64,000 nt of DNA from Streptomyces sp. NBC_01408 (GTDB lineage: Bacteria; Actinomycetota; Actinomycetes; Streptomycetales; Streptomycetaceae): contig NZ_JAPEPJ010000001.1 of NCBI RefSeq assembly GCF_026340255.1, positions 4,178,501-4,242,500 on the forward strand, given 5' to 3'. The notes beneath the pieces are model-generated. The model saw only the letters and a program-made list of their open reading frames with translations. It was not told where the DNA came from and did no database searches. Of this stretch, positions 9,383 through 17,820 are shown in pieces (within the stretch, counting starts at the first letter, position 1; each line of letters starts with the position of its first letter). The position numbers and the translations under genes are program-made.

Positions 9383-9847
9383 ATGACCGAGTCCGCCGCC
9401 CAGCCCGCACCGCCCGCCCTGCCGGTCACCTTCCGGCCGACCCGCACCCGGGCGGTCCTGCTGGGCGTCGGGCTCGTCATGTTCGTCACCATCACGACGG
9501 TCGCGGTCCTCCTGGAGAGGCTCAACCCGGGGGAGCGCGTCAGCTTCGTCTTCATGGCGGCGCTCCTCACCTCCGTCCTCGTCCTGCTCAGCCGCCCCAA
9601 GGTGGTCGCGGACGAGAACGGCGTCACCGTCGTCAACCTCACGACCAAGCGCCGCCTGGAATGGGCCCAGATCCTGCGGGTCAACCTGCGCCCCGGCGAC
9701 CCGTGGGTCTTCCTCGACCTCAGCGACGGCACCAGCCTGCCCGCCCTCGGCATCCAGCCCGGCGTGGCCAGGCAGCAGGCCGTCAGCGACGCCCGCGCCC
9801 TGCGCGCCCTCGCCGAGACCCGCGGAACCGGCGCCCACGAACACTGA
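9383..9847 (+). CDS. PH-domain-containing membrane protein
   Basis: 154 residues. Two membrane spans lie near residues 25-45 (LLGVGLVMFVTITTVAVLL) and 52-68 (VFMAALLTSVLVLL), followed by a cytoplasmic beta-rich segment (VVADENGVTVVNLTTKRRLEW, then WVFLDLSDG) of the bacterial pleckstrin-homology type found in many actinobacterial membrane proteins. Function is unknown; such domains are usually stress- or envelope-associated. It follows hisG by 53 bases and may be cotranscribed. Confidence 0.75.
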   Translation: MTESAAQPAPPALPVTFRPTRTRAVLLGVGLVMFVTITTVAVLLERLNPGERVSFVFMAALLTSVLVLLSRPKVVADENGVTVVNLTTKRRLEWAQILRVNLRPGDPWVFLDLSDGTSLPALGIQPGVARQQAVSDARALRALAETRGTGAHEH

Positions 9848-10098
9848 GCCCCAGGGGGTGTCCCGCGCCGACCCTGAGGCGGCCCGGAGACGAACCTGAG
9901 CATCCGCCCCCGACCGCTGCGTCCCATTGCGGCGGCGACCTCAGTGACTACCCTGGTGGCGGGGCGCGGCTGCGCGCCCTCCCACCGGCCCCGGGACCCC
10001 GTGGCCCGCGGGCAACTGCGACTTGAGGAGTGACTCCCTCCAGCAATGGACGGATCGTCCGGTAGTACCCGCGCCGCCCTCCCCCCGGAGGCGGCGGC

Positions 10099-11448
10099 AT
10101 GACCATCCCGCTACTCCTGCTCCTGGCGGCTTTCGCCCTCATCCTCGCCAACGGTTTCTTCGTGGCGGCCGAATTCGGCCTCGTCACCGTCGAGAAGCCC
10201 GAGGCCGAACGAGCCGCCGCCGACGGCGACCGCCGTGCCCGCACGGTGGTCGAAGCCCTACGGGAGCTGTCCTTCCAGCTCTCCGGCACCCAGCTCGGCA
10301 TCACCATCACCTCCCTCGTGGTCGGCATGCTCGCCGAGCCCGCCCTCGCCGCACTGCTGGCCGGGCCGCTCACCGCGACCGGCCTCCCCGCAGGAGCCAC
10401 CGCCGGCGTGTCCGTCGTCATCGGCATGCTGCTCGCCTCCGCCGTCCAGATGGTCGTCGGCGAGCTCGTCCCGAAGAACTGGGCGGTCTCCCGGCCGCTC
10501 CAGGTGGCCCGCTTCGTCGCCGGCCCCCAGCAGGCCTTCTCCGGCGCCCTGCGCCCCGTCATCGCCGGCCTCAACGCCGTCGCCAACCGGCTGGTGCGCG
10601 CCCTCGGCGTGGAACCCACCGAGGAGATGGCCTCCGCCCGCACCCCCGGCGAACTGGTCTCCCTGGTCCGCCATTCGGCCCAGGCCGGCGCCCTCGAACA
10701 GGACACCGCCGACCTCTTCGTACGCACCCTCTCGCTGGGCGAGCTCACCGCCCAGCACGTCATGACCCCCCGGGTGAAGGTCAGCGCCCTCCAGCACACG
10801 GCCACCGCCGCCGACGTCCTCAACCTGACCCGCGCCACCGGCCTGTCCCGCTTCCCCGTCTACCGCGAGCGCATCGACGAGATCACCGGTGTGGTCTCCC
10901 TCAAGGACGCCCTCGCCGTACCCGAGGCGGAACGTGCCCGCACCACCGTCGCCCGGATCTCCGTCGCCCCGCTCCTGGTGCCCGGCTCCCTGCCGGTGCA
11001 GCCCCTGCTGGAGCGGCTGCGCAGCGAACAGCCGATGGCCGTGGTGGTCGACGAGTACGGCGGCACCGCCGGCGTGGTCACCCTGGAGGACATCGTGGAG
11101 GAACTCGTCGGCGAGGTCCGCGACGAGCACGACCACGCGGAGGACCGCCGGCCCGAGCTGGCCCCCGTACCCCCCGAGGACGGCCGCCCCTCCTGGGAGG
11201 CCGACGGCAGCTGCCGGGTGCAGACCCTGCGCCGCATAGGCCTGGAGGTCCCCGAAGGCCCCTACGAGACCGTCGCGGGCCTCGTCGCCGACCTGCTCGG
11301 CCGTATCCCCGCCCCCGGGGACCGCGCCGAACTCCCCGGCTGGAAGCTCTCCGTCCGCCAGGTCGGCCGCTACCGGGCCGAACGGGTCCGGCTGGTGCGC
11401 ACCGTCCCCGCCACCGCCCCCGCCGAACTGGAAGCGGTGGGCCGGTGA
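10099..11448 (+). CDS. CNNM/CorC-type transporter-like protein (DUF21-CBS-CorC)
   Basis: 449 residues in the canonical order: an N-terminal DUF21 membrane domain (about residues 1-185, with LANGFFVAAEFGLV, TQLGITITSL and GELVPKNWAV), a CBS pair (about 215-340, including MTPRVKVSAL and MAVVVDEYGGTAGVVTLEDIVEELVG), and a C-terminal CorC/HlyC FAD-like fold. The family is often annotated hemolysin; characterised members export or regulate Mg2+ (and Co2+). It is the first of two paralogues, overlapping by GTGA, which suggests a heteromer or duplicated pair. Confidence 0.93.
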   Translation: MTIPLLLLLAAFALILANGFFVAAEFGLVTVEKPEAERAAADGDRRARTVVEALRELSFQLSGTQLGITITSLVVGMLAEPALAALLAGPLTATGLPAGATAGVSVVIGMLLASAVQMVVGELVPKNWAVSRPLQVARFVAGPQQAFSGALRPVIAGLNAVANRLVRALGVEPTEEMASARTPGELVSLVRHSAQAGALEQDTADLFVRTLSLGELTAQHVMTPRVKVSALQHTATAADVLNLTRATGLSRFPVYRERIDEITGVVSLKDALAVPEAERARTTVARISVAPLLVPGSLPVQPLLERLRSEQPMAVVVDEYGGTAGVVTLEDIVEELVGEVRDEHDHAEDRRPELAPVPPEDGRPSWEADGSCRVQTLRRIGLEVPEGPYETVAGLVADLLGRIPAPGDRAELPGWKLSVRQVGRYRAERVRLVRTVPATAPAELEAVGR

Positions 11449-12488
11449 ACGCCCTCCAACTCCTGTTCGCCCTGCTCCTCGTACTCGCCAACGGCTTCTT
11501 CGTCGGCGCCGAGTTCGCCCTCGTCTCCGTACGGCGCAGCCAGATCGAACCGCTCGCCGCAAGCTCCAAGCGGGCCCGGCAGGTCCTCCACGGCCTGGAG
11601 AACCTGCCCCGCATGATGGCCGCCGCGCAGTTCGGCATCACCCTGTGCTCCCTCACCCTGGGAGCCGTCGCCGAACCCACCGTGGCGAGGCTCCTGGAGC
11701 CCCTCTTCCACACCCTGCACGTCCCCCACCCCCTCATCCACCCCCTCGGCTACGCCCTCGCGCTCGCCGCCGTGGTCGTCCTGCACCTGGTCATCGGCGA
11801 AATGGTCCCCAAGAACCTCGCCATGGCCGCCCCCGAGAAGACCGCCCTGTGGTTCAGCCCCGGCCTGGTCGCCTTCGCCCGCCTGTGCGGGCCGGTCACG
11901 ACCGCGCTCGGCGCCTGCGCCACGCTCGTCCTGCGGCTCTTCAAGGTCGAGCCCAAGGACGAGGTCGAGGCCGTCTACACCAGCGCCCAGCTCGGCCGCC
12001 TCGTCGAGGACTCCCGGCAGGCCGGGCTCCTGGAACCGGGGGAGCAGGAGCGCCTGGAGGACGCCCTCGAACTGGGCAGCCGCCCGGTCACCGACGTCCT
12101 CCTCGCCCGGGACCGCATCGTCACCGTCGGCCCCTCGGCCACCCCGCGGCAGATCGAGCAGCTGACGGTGCGCACCGGGTACTCCCGCTTCCCGGTCCGC
12201 TCCGGCAGCGGGGCCTTCATGGGCTACCTGCACGTCAAGGACGTACTGGACCTGGAGGACCGGGAGCGGGCCGTTCCGCAGCGGGTGTGGCGCCGGATGA
12301 CCACCCTGTCGGCGACCCTCCCGCTGGACGACGCGCTGAGCGTCATGCGCCGGGACGCCACCCACCTGGCGCAGGTCGCGGACGCCAGCGGGCGGGTCCT
12401 GGGCCTCGTCGCCCTGGAGGACGTCCTGGAGATGCTGGTGGGAGAGGTACGCGACCCCGCGCACCGCGTGCCGGCGGCTCGCACGTAG
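11445..12488 (+). CDS. CNNM-type transporter-like protein, shorter paralogue
   Basis: 347 residues. It has the same DUF21 membrane domain (LANGFFVGAEFALVSVRRSQ, AAQFGITLCSLTLGAVAEP, GEMVPKNLAMAAPE) and a CBS pair, but stops after LEDVLEMLVGEVRDP and lacks the C-terminal CorC domain. The GTG start overlaps the stop of the paralogue upstream. In streptomycetes such long/short pairs are common; the short one may depend on its partner. A hairpin terminator follows directly. Confidence 0.92.
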   Translation: MNALQLLFALLLVLANGFFVGAEFALVSVRRSQIEPLAASSKRARQVLHGLENLPRMMAAAQFGITLCSLTLGAVAEPTVARLLEPLFHTLHVPHPLIHPLGYALALAAVVVLHLVIGEMVPKNLAMAAPEKTALWFSPGLVAFARLCGPVTTALGACATLVLRLFKVEPKDEVEAVYTSAQLGRLVEDSRQAGLLEPGEQERLEDALELGSRPVTDVLLARDRIVTVGPSATPRQIEQLTVRTGYSRFPVRSGSGAFMGYLHVKDVLDLEDRERAVPQRVWRRMTTLSATLPLDDALSVMRRDATHLAQVADASGRVLGLVALEDVLEMLVGEVRDPAHRVPAART

Positions 12489-12497
12489 CGCCGCCGC

Positions 12498-12520
12498 TGC
12501 CGGGGGCTCCGCCCCCGGCA
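12498..12520. terminator. Hairpin terminator between convergent genes
   Basis: TGCCGGGGGC and GCCCCCGGCA form a perfect 10-bp stem with a TCC loop between the converging CNNM-like and AAA+ genes. No U-run follows, as usual in Streptomyces. Confidence 0.75.
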
Positions 12521-12549
12521 CCCCGCGCAGCGCCACCCCACCCGGCCCA

Positions 12550-14517
12550 CTACACCGGCGGAGCCTCGGGGCGGTCCTGGGGCCCGCGGCCCGACAGGAC
12601 CTCCCCGTAGGCCTGCATCAGGTCCGGGAGCCGCAGCGTCGCCAGGTCGTCCCGGGAGGGATCGCCCGCGAAGCCCGCCAGCCGCAGGTCCCGGTAGGCG
12701 CAGCTCTTCTCGTACAGGGTGCGCAGGAAGCGGCCGTTGCCGAGCTCGTCGATCCATCCCTGGTCCACCACGTGGCCGCTGATGCTGCGCAGCTCCTCCA
12801 GCGCCTCCTCGTCCCAGCGGTCCCCGTTCGCGTCCGCCACCACCCCGCCGATCGCGGTCAGCTCCAGGGGCCGGTAGCTGGGGAAGTCCACCCGCGTGGT
12901 GAATCGCGAGGACAGCCCCGGATTGGCGGCCAGCAGCCGGTCCATCCCGGCCGGATAGCCCGCCAGGATCACCACCAGGTGGTCCCGGTTGTCCTCCGCC
13001 CGCTTCAGCAGCACCTGCAGGGCCTCGTCCCCGTACGCGTCGCCCTTGCTGTACCCCGAGTTGGAGAGGCTGTACGCCTCGTCGACGAAGAGCACCCCGC
13101 CGATCGCCGAGTCGATCAGCTCGTTCGCCTTCACCGCGGTCTGCCCCAGGAACTCGCCCACCAGGTCCGACCGCTGGGCCTCCACGAGATGGTCGCCGCC
13201 CAGCAGGCCCAGCGCGTAGAAGACCCGGCCCAGGATCCGCGCCACCGTGGTCTTGCCCGTGCCCGACGGGCCGGAGAACACGAAGTGCCGTTTCGGCGGC
13301 TGCACCGGCAGCCCCTGCCCCGCCCGCAGCCGCGCCATGTGCAACTGCGCCGATAAGGCTTTCACCTGCCGCTTGACGGGCTCCAGGCCCACCATCCGCT
13401 CCAGCTCCGCCAGCGCCTCGGCGAGCGCCTCCGGATCGGCCGGACCGGCCGGCAGCCCCGCGGGTGCGGACTGCGGCGGAACGGACACCTTGCGCCGCGC
13501 ACCCTGCCCCCGGCCGGGCGGAGGCACCCCCGGCGAGCCCGGCCCGTACCGCGGATCCGGCGGATCGGGCGCGGACAGGGGATCCTGTTCCGGCTGTCCG
13601 TCGGCGGCGGTGTCCGGGACCGGCCCGCCGCCCAGGGCCACCGCCGCGAAGTCCCCGCCAGCCGGGGACGGACCGTGCCCGCCCCAGGCCCCGTACCCCG
13701 TGTACCCCGCCGGACCGGCCAGGTCCGCCAGCCCGGCCATGCCGTCGGTGTCGTCGCCGTCCTCGATGGCCGTCAGACGGGCCGCGGTGTCCATGAACGA
13801 CGGGTCCACCCGGTGCACCGCCCGGTACAGCGGGAGCGCCGCCGCACTGCGCCCCGTGCCCTCGTGCGCCCGCGCCAGCCAGTACCGCAGCTCCTTGCGC
13901 TGCGGCTGCTCGCTGCGGCACCGCATCAGCGCTGCCGACAGCAGCGGCTCCGCCTGCCCGTACATCTCCAGGCGGACCCGGGCCATCCCGCCGAACAGCC
14001 CCGCCTCGATCCCCAGCAGCGGATCGTCCACCAGCGGCTCGGTGTGCCGCACCAGCTGCTCCCAGTCCTTGACCAGGTAGGCCCGGCAGGCGTGCAGGAA
14101 CCGCACCTGCGGATCGGTGTCCACCGGGGGCAGCGCGGCCAGCGCCTGGTCCAGCTCGGGCACGTGGCGCCCGTCCAGCCAGTGCGAGGCGTGCGCCAGC
14201 AGCAGGTCCCGCGGGTTCTCCAGCACCGGCTGTACCCACCAGCCCAGCCAGTACCAGGAGTTCAGCGTCCGCCGGTGGCGGGCCCGCTGCTCGCCGAAGC
14301 GGTCCCGGTGGGCGTACATGCGCAATAACGCGTTGGCGGTGTCCACCCGGAGCGCGTGCAGGCCCAGCCAGGCGTCGGCCATCGCGGGATCGAGTCGTAC
14401 GGCCGCCCGGAACTCCTCCTCGGCCTGCGGATAGGCGCCCATGGTGCAGGCGTCGACCCCGCGCAGCCAGGCGAGTTCGGCCGGGGCGTGCGTGCTGCCC
14501 GGCGTGCCGAAATCCAT
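12550..14517 (-). CDS. TPR + AAA+ ATPase of the CbxX/CfqX (EccA-like) family
   Basis: 655 residues. The N-terminal 270 residues are alpha-helical TPR-like repeats; a proline/glycine-rich linker follows (about 270-370), then one AAA+ domain with Walker A GPSGTGKTT (Lys near 422), Walker B GGVLFVDEAYSL and an arginine-bearing second region ILAGYPAGMDRLL. The architecture is that of EccA, the cytosolic ATPase of type VII (ESX) secretion, and related CbxX chaperones. No ESX genes are nearby, so its client is unknown. Start: ATG 14517 after GGGGGA; an in-frame GTG 18 codons upstream is possible. A 22-bp palindrome overlaps its putative promoter. Confidence 0.88.
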   Translation of the reverse strand: MDFGTPGSTHAPAELAWLRGVDACTMGAYPQAEEEFRAAVRLDPAMADAWLGLHALRVDTANALLRMYAHRDRFGEQRARHRRTLNSWYWLGWWVQPVLENPRDLLLAHASHWLDGRHVPELDQALAALPPVDTDPQVRFLHACRAYLVKDWEQLVRHTEPLVDDPLLGIEAGLFGGMARVRLEMYGQAEPLLSAALMRCRSEQPQRKELRYWLARAHEGTGRSAAALPLYRAVHRVDPSFMDTAARLTAIEDGDDTDGMAGLADLAGPAGYTGYGAWGGHGPSPAGGDFAAVALGGGPVPDTAADGQPEQDPLSAPDPPDPRYGPGSPGVPPPGRGQGARRKVSVPPQSAPAGLPAGPADPEALAEALAELERMVGLEPVKRQVKALSAQLHMARLRAGQGLPVQPPKRHFVFSGPSGTGKTTVARILGRVFYALGLLGGDHLVEAQRSDLVGEFLGQTAVKANELIDSAIGGVLFVDEAYSLSNSGYSKGDAYGDEALQVLLKRAEDNRDHLVVILAGYPAGMDRLLAANPGLSSRFTTRVDFPSYRPLELTAIGGVVADANGDRWDEEALEELRSISGHVVDQGWIDELGNGRFLRTLYEKSCAYRDLRLAGFAGDPSRDDLATLRLPDLMQAYGEVLSGRGPQDRPEAPPV

Positions 14518-14607
14518 CACGTCCCCCACAAGCCAGCCCCCGTGGTGCGCGGCAACCCCTGCGTCGAGCACGCGAGTTGCTCACTGCGCCGATGAAATCA
14601 GGGGTGC

Positions 14608-14613
14608 ATCGTA
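14608..14613 (-). promoter_or_regulatory. Putative -10 box (TACGAT) of the AAA+ gene
   Basis: On the minus strand TACGAT lies about 90 bases before the ATG at 14517. The -35 position, 17 bases further upstream, falls in the centre of the 22-bp palindrome 14623-14644 and has no good TTGACA match, as expected for a regulated promoter. Confidence 0.45.
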
Positions 14614-14622
14614 CCTGCGGTT

Positions 14623-14644
14623 TCGCACCTTACGTAGGGTGCGA
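14623..14644. promoter_or_regulatory. 22-bp near-perfect palindrome (operator candidate)
   Basis: Half-site TCGCACC, central TACGTA, half-site GGGTGCGA; only one pair departs from symmetry. Its symmetry, size and position over the -35 region of the AAA+ gene are those of a dimeric repressor or activator site. The protein that binds it is not apparent in the window. Confidence 0.55.
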
Positions 14645-14752
14645 CGCCCCCGGTTCGGCCGTCCTCCCGGACCCTGCCCGGTGACTCAGGGTGAGGGATC
14701 GGGGGTGGTGCGGCCCGCCGGACAGGGGCCTACGGGCGGTGCGGGGGCAGAA

Positions 14753-14790
14753 CGAAGCCCCCGATCACGGGGGAACGATCGGGGGCTTCG
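14753..14790. terminator. Strong hairpin terminator (14-bp stem)
   Basis: CGAAGCCCCCGATC and GATCGGGGGCTTCG pair perfectly across a 10-base loop. It lies downstream of the P-loop kinase gene (minus strand) and would stop its transcript before the AAA+ promoter. The rest of 14518-14896 holds no credible gene. Confidence 0.85.
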
Positions 14791-14896
14791 CGTCTGCGGC
14801 AGCCGGTAAAGGCCGCACATTGAGAACGTAAGGCCGGTGCGGGCCCCCGGTCAAGCAGGCCGGCGGAGGCCCGCTGGGGCTCAGGTCCAGGGCCGC

Positions 14897-15532
14897 TCAG
14901 GCCCGGGGGAGGTCGTCACCCTCGGTCACGGAAGTGGGGGTTCCCGCCGTCACACCGGCCCCGGAAGTCCACTCGTATCCCGTACCGCTCTGGCGCACCA
15001 GGGTGTCGGCGAAGGGGCGTGAAGGGTCATCCGAGAAGTGCGCGAGCTCCGCGCGCTCCCATCCGTCCCAGAAGCCGGAGAGTTCCCGCCCGTCCCGCTC
15101 CCGTCCGCGCCCCCAGGACCGCGCGCGCGGGGTTTCCATCCACAGCAGCCGCGCCAGGTGCGGGCGCAGCGCACGCCGCCCGGCCCCGACCCCCTCGACG
15201 AGCAGCACCGCCGTCGGCTCCAGCACCCGCTCCGCCCCGAAGCGGCGCTCCACCCAGTCGTACGGGGCCCAGTGCGCGGGCCGCCCCGCGGCGAGCGGCT
15301 CCAGCACCTGAGCGCGCAGCCGCTCCTGCCAGCCGAACATCTCCTCGTGGGTGGCCACGTCGTCCAGGTGCAGCACCGGCGCCCCGCCCAGGGCCTCCGC
15401 GAGCCGGCCGGCGAAAGTGCTCTTCCCCGACCCGGCGTGCCCGTCGATGCCGACCAGCCGGACGGGGCCGAGGGAGGGGGGCAGGGCGGCGATCTCCCGC
15501 GCGAGGGATTCGAGTGACTGGTGTGGCTCCAC
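14897..15532 (-). CDS. P-loop kinase of the uridine-kinase-like group
   Basis: 211 residues. A Walker A motif DGHAGSGKST lies near residues 30-39, followed by APVLHLDDV and a YDWVERRFG stretch, the substrate region seen in uridine kinase-like NTPases. A Walker-B-like LLVEGVGAGRR follows. It probably phosphorylates a small nucleoside or similar metabolite; the real substrate cannot be read from sequence. The 3' end (residues beyond 190) is low-complexity. It is isolated between a divergent peptidase gene and a terminator. Confidence 0.8.
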   Translation of the reverse strand: MEPHQSLESLAREIAALPPSLGPVRLVGIDGHAGSGKSTFAGRLAEALGGAPVLHLDDVATHEEMFGWQERLRAQVLEPLAAGRPAHWAPYDWVERRFGAERVLEPTAVLLVEGVGAGRRALRPHLARLLWMETPRARSWGRGRERDGRELSGFWDGWERAELAHFSDDPSRPFADTLVRQSGTGYEWTSGAGVTAGTPTSVTEGDDLPRA

Positions 15533-15657
15533 CCCGCAACCCTACGGCCGGCCCGGTCGTCACCCCCGACACGAGCCCGCGGCTTCGGCCCCCGGCCGCC
15601 GGGAACTGGAAGGGTGAAGCCACCGATGCACCGACCCACCCCTGGGGGAACCCCGCG

Positions 15658-17019
15658 ATGACCGCACCCACACCGCGCAGGGCCGTACTCGTCGCCGCAC
15701 TCGCGGTCGCCACCGCCGCCACCGCCGCCACCGTCTCCGGGGGCAGCGCCTCCGCCGCGGCCCCGCCCGCCCCCCGCGGCCCGGGCCGCACCGTCGACAA
15801 CCGGTTCTGGTACGCGTACGAGCACTGGCTCGCCGGCCGCCACCAGGGCACCACCGCCGTCCCCGGCGCCCGCCCCGGCCTGGAGATCAGCACCCCGGCC
15901 GGCCGCACCGAGTACGCCGACCCGCACACCGGGAAGAAGAGCACCTGGGAGTACGCCACCTGGACCTCCCCGGTGCACCGCCCCGCCGTGCCCGCCACCG
16001 AGGCCATCGCCTCCTGGAACGCCCGTACGCCCGCGGGCACCTGGATCCAGACCGAACTGCGCGGCACCTACACCGACGGCACCACCACCCCCTGGTACGT
16101 CATGGGCCGCTGGGCGTCGGGCGACGGCGACATCCGCCGCACCTCCGTGGACGGCCAGAGCGACGGCCGCTCCACCGTCTGGACCGACACCCTGGCCGTC
16201 GACGCCCCCGCGAGCGGCCTGCGCCTCACCGGCTGGCAGCTGCGCCTCACCCTGTACCGCAGGCCCGGCGCGACCGCGGGGCCCACCGTACTGCTCGCCG
16301 GAGCCATGGTCTCCGACGTCCCGGACCGCCTCACCGTCCCCGCCTCCACCCCCTCCGGCCAGGCCCACGAGCTGCCCGTACCGCGCTACTCCCAGGAGGT
16401 CCACGCCGGCCGCTACCCCCAGTACGACAACGGCGGCGAGGCCTGGTGCAGCCCCACCTCCTCCCAGATGGTCATCGAGTACTGGGGCGGCAGGGCCGGC
16501 GCCGACTCCACGGCCTGGGTCGATCCGAAGTACTCCGACCCGCAGGTGTGCCACGCCGCCCGCTCCACCTACGACGCCGCGTACAAGGGCTGCGGCAACT
16601 GGCCCTTCAACGCCGCTTACGCCGCCACCTACCGCGGGCTCGCCGGAGTGGTCACCCGGCTCACCTCCCTCACCGACCTGGAGCTCCTGGTCCGGGCCGG
16701 GATCCCCGCCATCACCTCGCAGTCCTTCCGGACCGAGGAGCTCACCGGAGCCGGTTACGGCACCGCGGGCCACCTGATGACCGTCATCGGCTTCACCGCC
16801 GCCGGGGACGTGATCGCCAACGACCCCAACTCGCCCGACAACGCGGCCGTCCGCCGGGTCTACGAGCGCCGCGAGTTCGAGAACGTCTGGCTGCGCACCA
16901 AGCGCCACAACGCGACGGGCAAGGTCGTCTCGGGCAGCGGAGGCATCTGCTACCTCTACGCCCCGGCCGCGCCGAGCCCTCTGCAGGTCGCGGCCCTGGG
17001 CGCGGTCGGCGTGCTCTGA
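15658..17019 (+). CDS. Secreted C39-like (papain-fold) peptidase
   Basis: 453 residues. A signal peptide with twin arginine (TPRRAVLVAALA) ends near residue 33 (GGSASA). A beta-rich N-terminal domain (about 40-240) precedes a papain-like domain with the nucleophile in WCSPTSSQM (Cys264) and the histidine in GTAGHLMTVIGF, then an Asn/Asp in VIANDPNSP. The C39-like family includes bacteriocin-leader peptidases, but this stand-alone exported form has no transporter and its target is unknown. ATG 15658 follows TGGGGGAA. The twin arginine could send it through Tat rather than Sec. Confidence 0.88.
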   Translation: MTAPTPRRAVLVAALAVATAATAATVSGGSASAAAPPAPRGPGRTVDNRFWYAYEHWLAGRHQGTTAVPGARPGLEISTPAGRTEYADPHTGKKSTWEYATWTSPVHRPAVPATEAIASWNARTPAGTWIQTELRGTYTDGTTTPWYVMGRWASGDGDIRRTSVDGQSDGRSTVWTDTLAVDAPASGLRLTGWQLRLTLYRRPGATAGPTVLLAGAMVSDVPDRLTVPASTPSGQAHELPVPRYSQEVHAGRYPQYDNGGEAWCSPTSSQMVIEYWGGRAGADSTAWVDPKYSDPQVCHAARSTYDAAYKGCGNWPFNAAYAATYRGLAGVVTRLTSLTDLELLVRAGIPAITSQSFRTEELTGAGYGTAGHLMTVIGFTAAGDVIANDPNSPDNAAVRRVYERREFENVWLRTKRHNATGKVVSGSGGICYLYAPAAPSPLQVAALGAVGVL

Positions 17020-17103
17020 GCCGGGCCTTCGCGCGTCCATGAGCGCGGCCCAGCGCAGCGGATGAAGGCGGGAAAGGGGCATTTTTCCATTGACCGGAGA
17101 CCT

Positions 17104-17128
17104 GTATAAGCGGAACATAATGGGGTAA
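17104..17128 (+). promoter_or_regulatory. Possible SigB-like promoter of the SPW gene
   Basis: GTAT (17104-17107), 15 bases, GGGTAA (17123-17128) resembles the Streptomyces SigB-family consensus GNNT-N14-16-GGGTAC/T with one mismatch. A competing TTGACC at 17090-17095 has no well-placed -10. The match is short, so this is tentative. Confidence 0.3.
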
Positions 17129-17165
17129 ATGGCAGATAAAGGCTTCTCGTAGGAGGCGGCCCGCC

Positions 17166-17597
17166 ATGACCACCCATCCGAGCATCGAGCACCACCCCGA
17201 CCTCGCCGAGATGCGCACCCGGTTCGAGCGGGTGACCAGCACTCCCGCCGCGCAGGCAGTCGAGGCAATGGCCCTGGTCACGGGCCTGTACCTGGCGGCC
17301 TCGCCCTGGATTGCCGGGTTCAGCGTCCTGACTCCGCTCGCCGTCAACAACCTGATCGCCGGCCTGGCGTTCTGTCTGTGCATGGGCGGTCTGGGTTCCG
17401 CGTACGAGCGCACCCATGCGATGGCCTGGACGGCGGTCGCCCTCGGTGCGTGGACGATCATCGCCCCGTGGGCCATCGCCGGTGAGATGGACGTGACCCG
17501 CACGGTGGTCAACAACGTGATCACCGGAGCCGTCGCCCTCTGCCTCGGCCTCGCCATGGCGGCGATGGCCGGACGCAACCGGGAGACCCGCGCCTGA
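17166..17597 (+). CDS. SPW-repeat membrane protein
   Basis: 143 residues with four hydrophobic spans and two SPW-type motifs (ASPWIAGF and IAPWAIAG) in tandem halves, the hallmark of the SPW repeat family. The N-terminus is acidic/hydrophilic (MTTHPSIEHHPDLAEM). Function unknown; members are often general-stress membrane proteins. An AGGAGG site lies eight bases before the ATG. The next gene is a TetR regulator 220 bases away with a hairpin between, so it is probably monocistronic. Confidence 0.85.
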   Translation: MTTHPSIEHHPDLAEMRTRFERVTSTPAAQAVEAMALVTGLYLAASPWIAGFSVLTPLAVNNLIAGLAFCLCMGGLGSAYERTHAMAWTAVALGAWTIIAPWAIAGEMDVTRTVVNNVITGAVALCLGLAMAAMAGRNRETRA

Positions 17598-17640
17598 CCG
17601 GGACACCGGACCCGCGCTTCAGCGCGACACCGGACCCGTC

Positions 17641-17687
17641 GCCGGGCCCCGACCGCACCGGACCTGCCGGAGCGGCCGGGGCCCGGC
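17641..17687. terminator. Hairpin after the SPW gene
   Basis: GCCGGGCCCCG (17641-17651) pairs with CGGGGCCCGGC (17677-17687) over 11 bp, and the enclosed 25 bases can pair further. A 13-base direct repeat (GACACCGGACCCG) precedes it. Likely transcription terminator. Confidence 0.65.
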
Positions 17688-17820
17688 GGCGTGAGGGCGA
17701 ACGGCGGGATGGCCGGGGGAGCGGGCAGCCGCTCCGGGCGTGTGCGGCGTAGAAGAGAGCTCGGCACGCAGGTCTGCCATACTTCGGGCATCTTGTGGCA
17801 GTTCGAGGCTAGGGCTGAAT

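Noticed and set aside
10099..12488. Hemolysin toxins
   Set aside because: The hemolysin name is historical; DUF21-CBS-CorC proteins are transporter-like or regulators of Mg2+ and Co2+.
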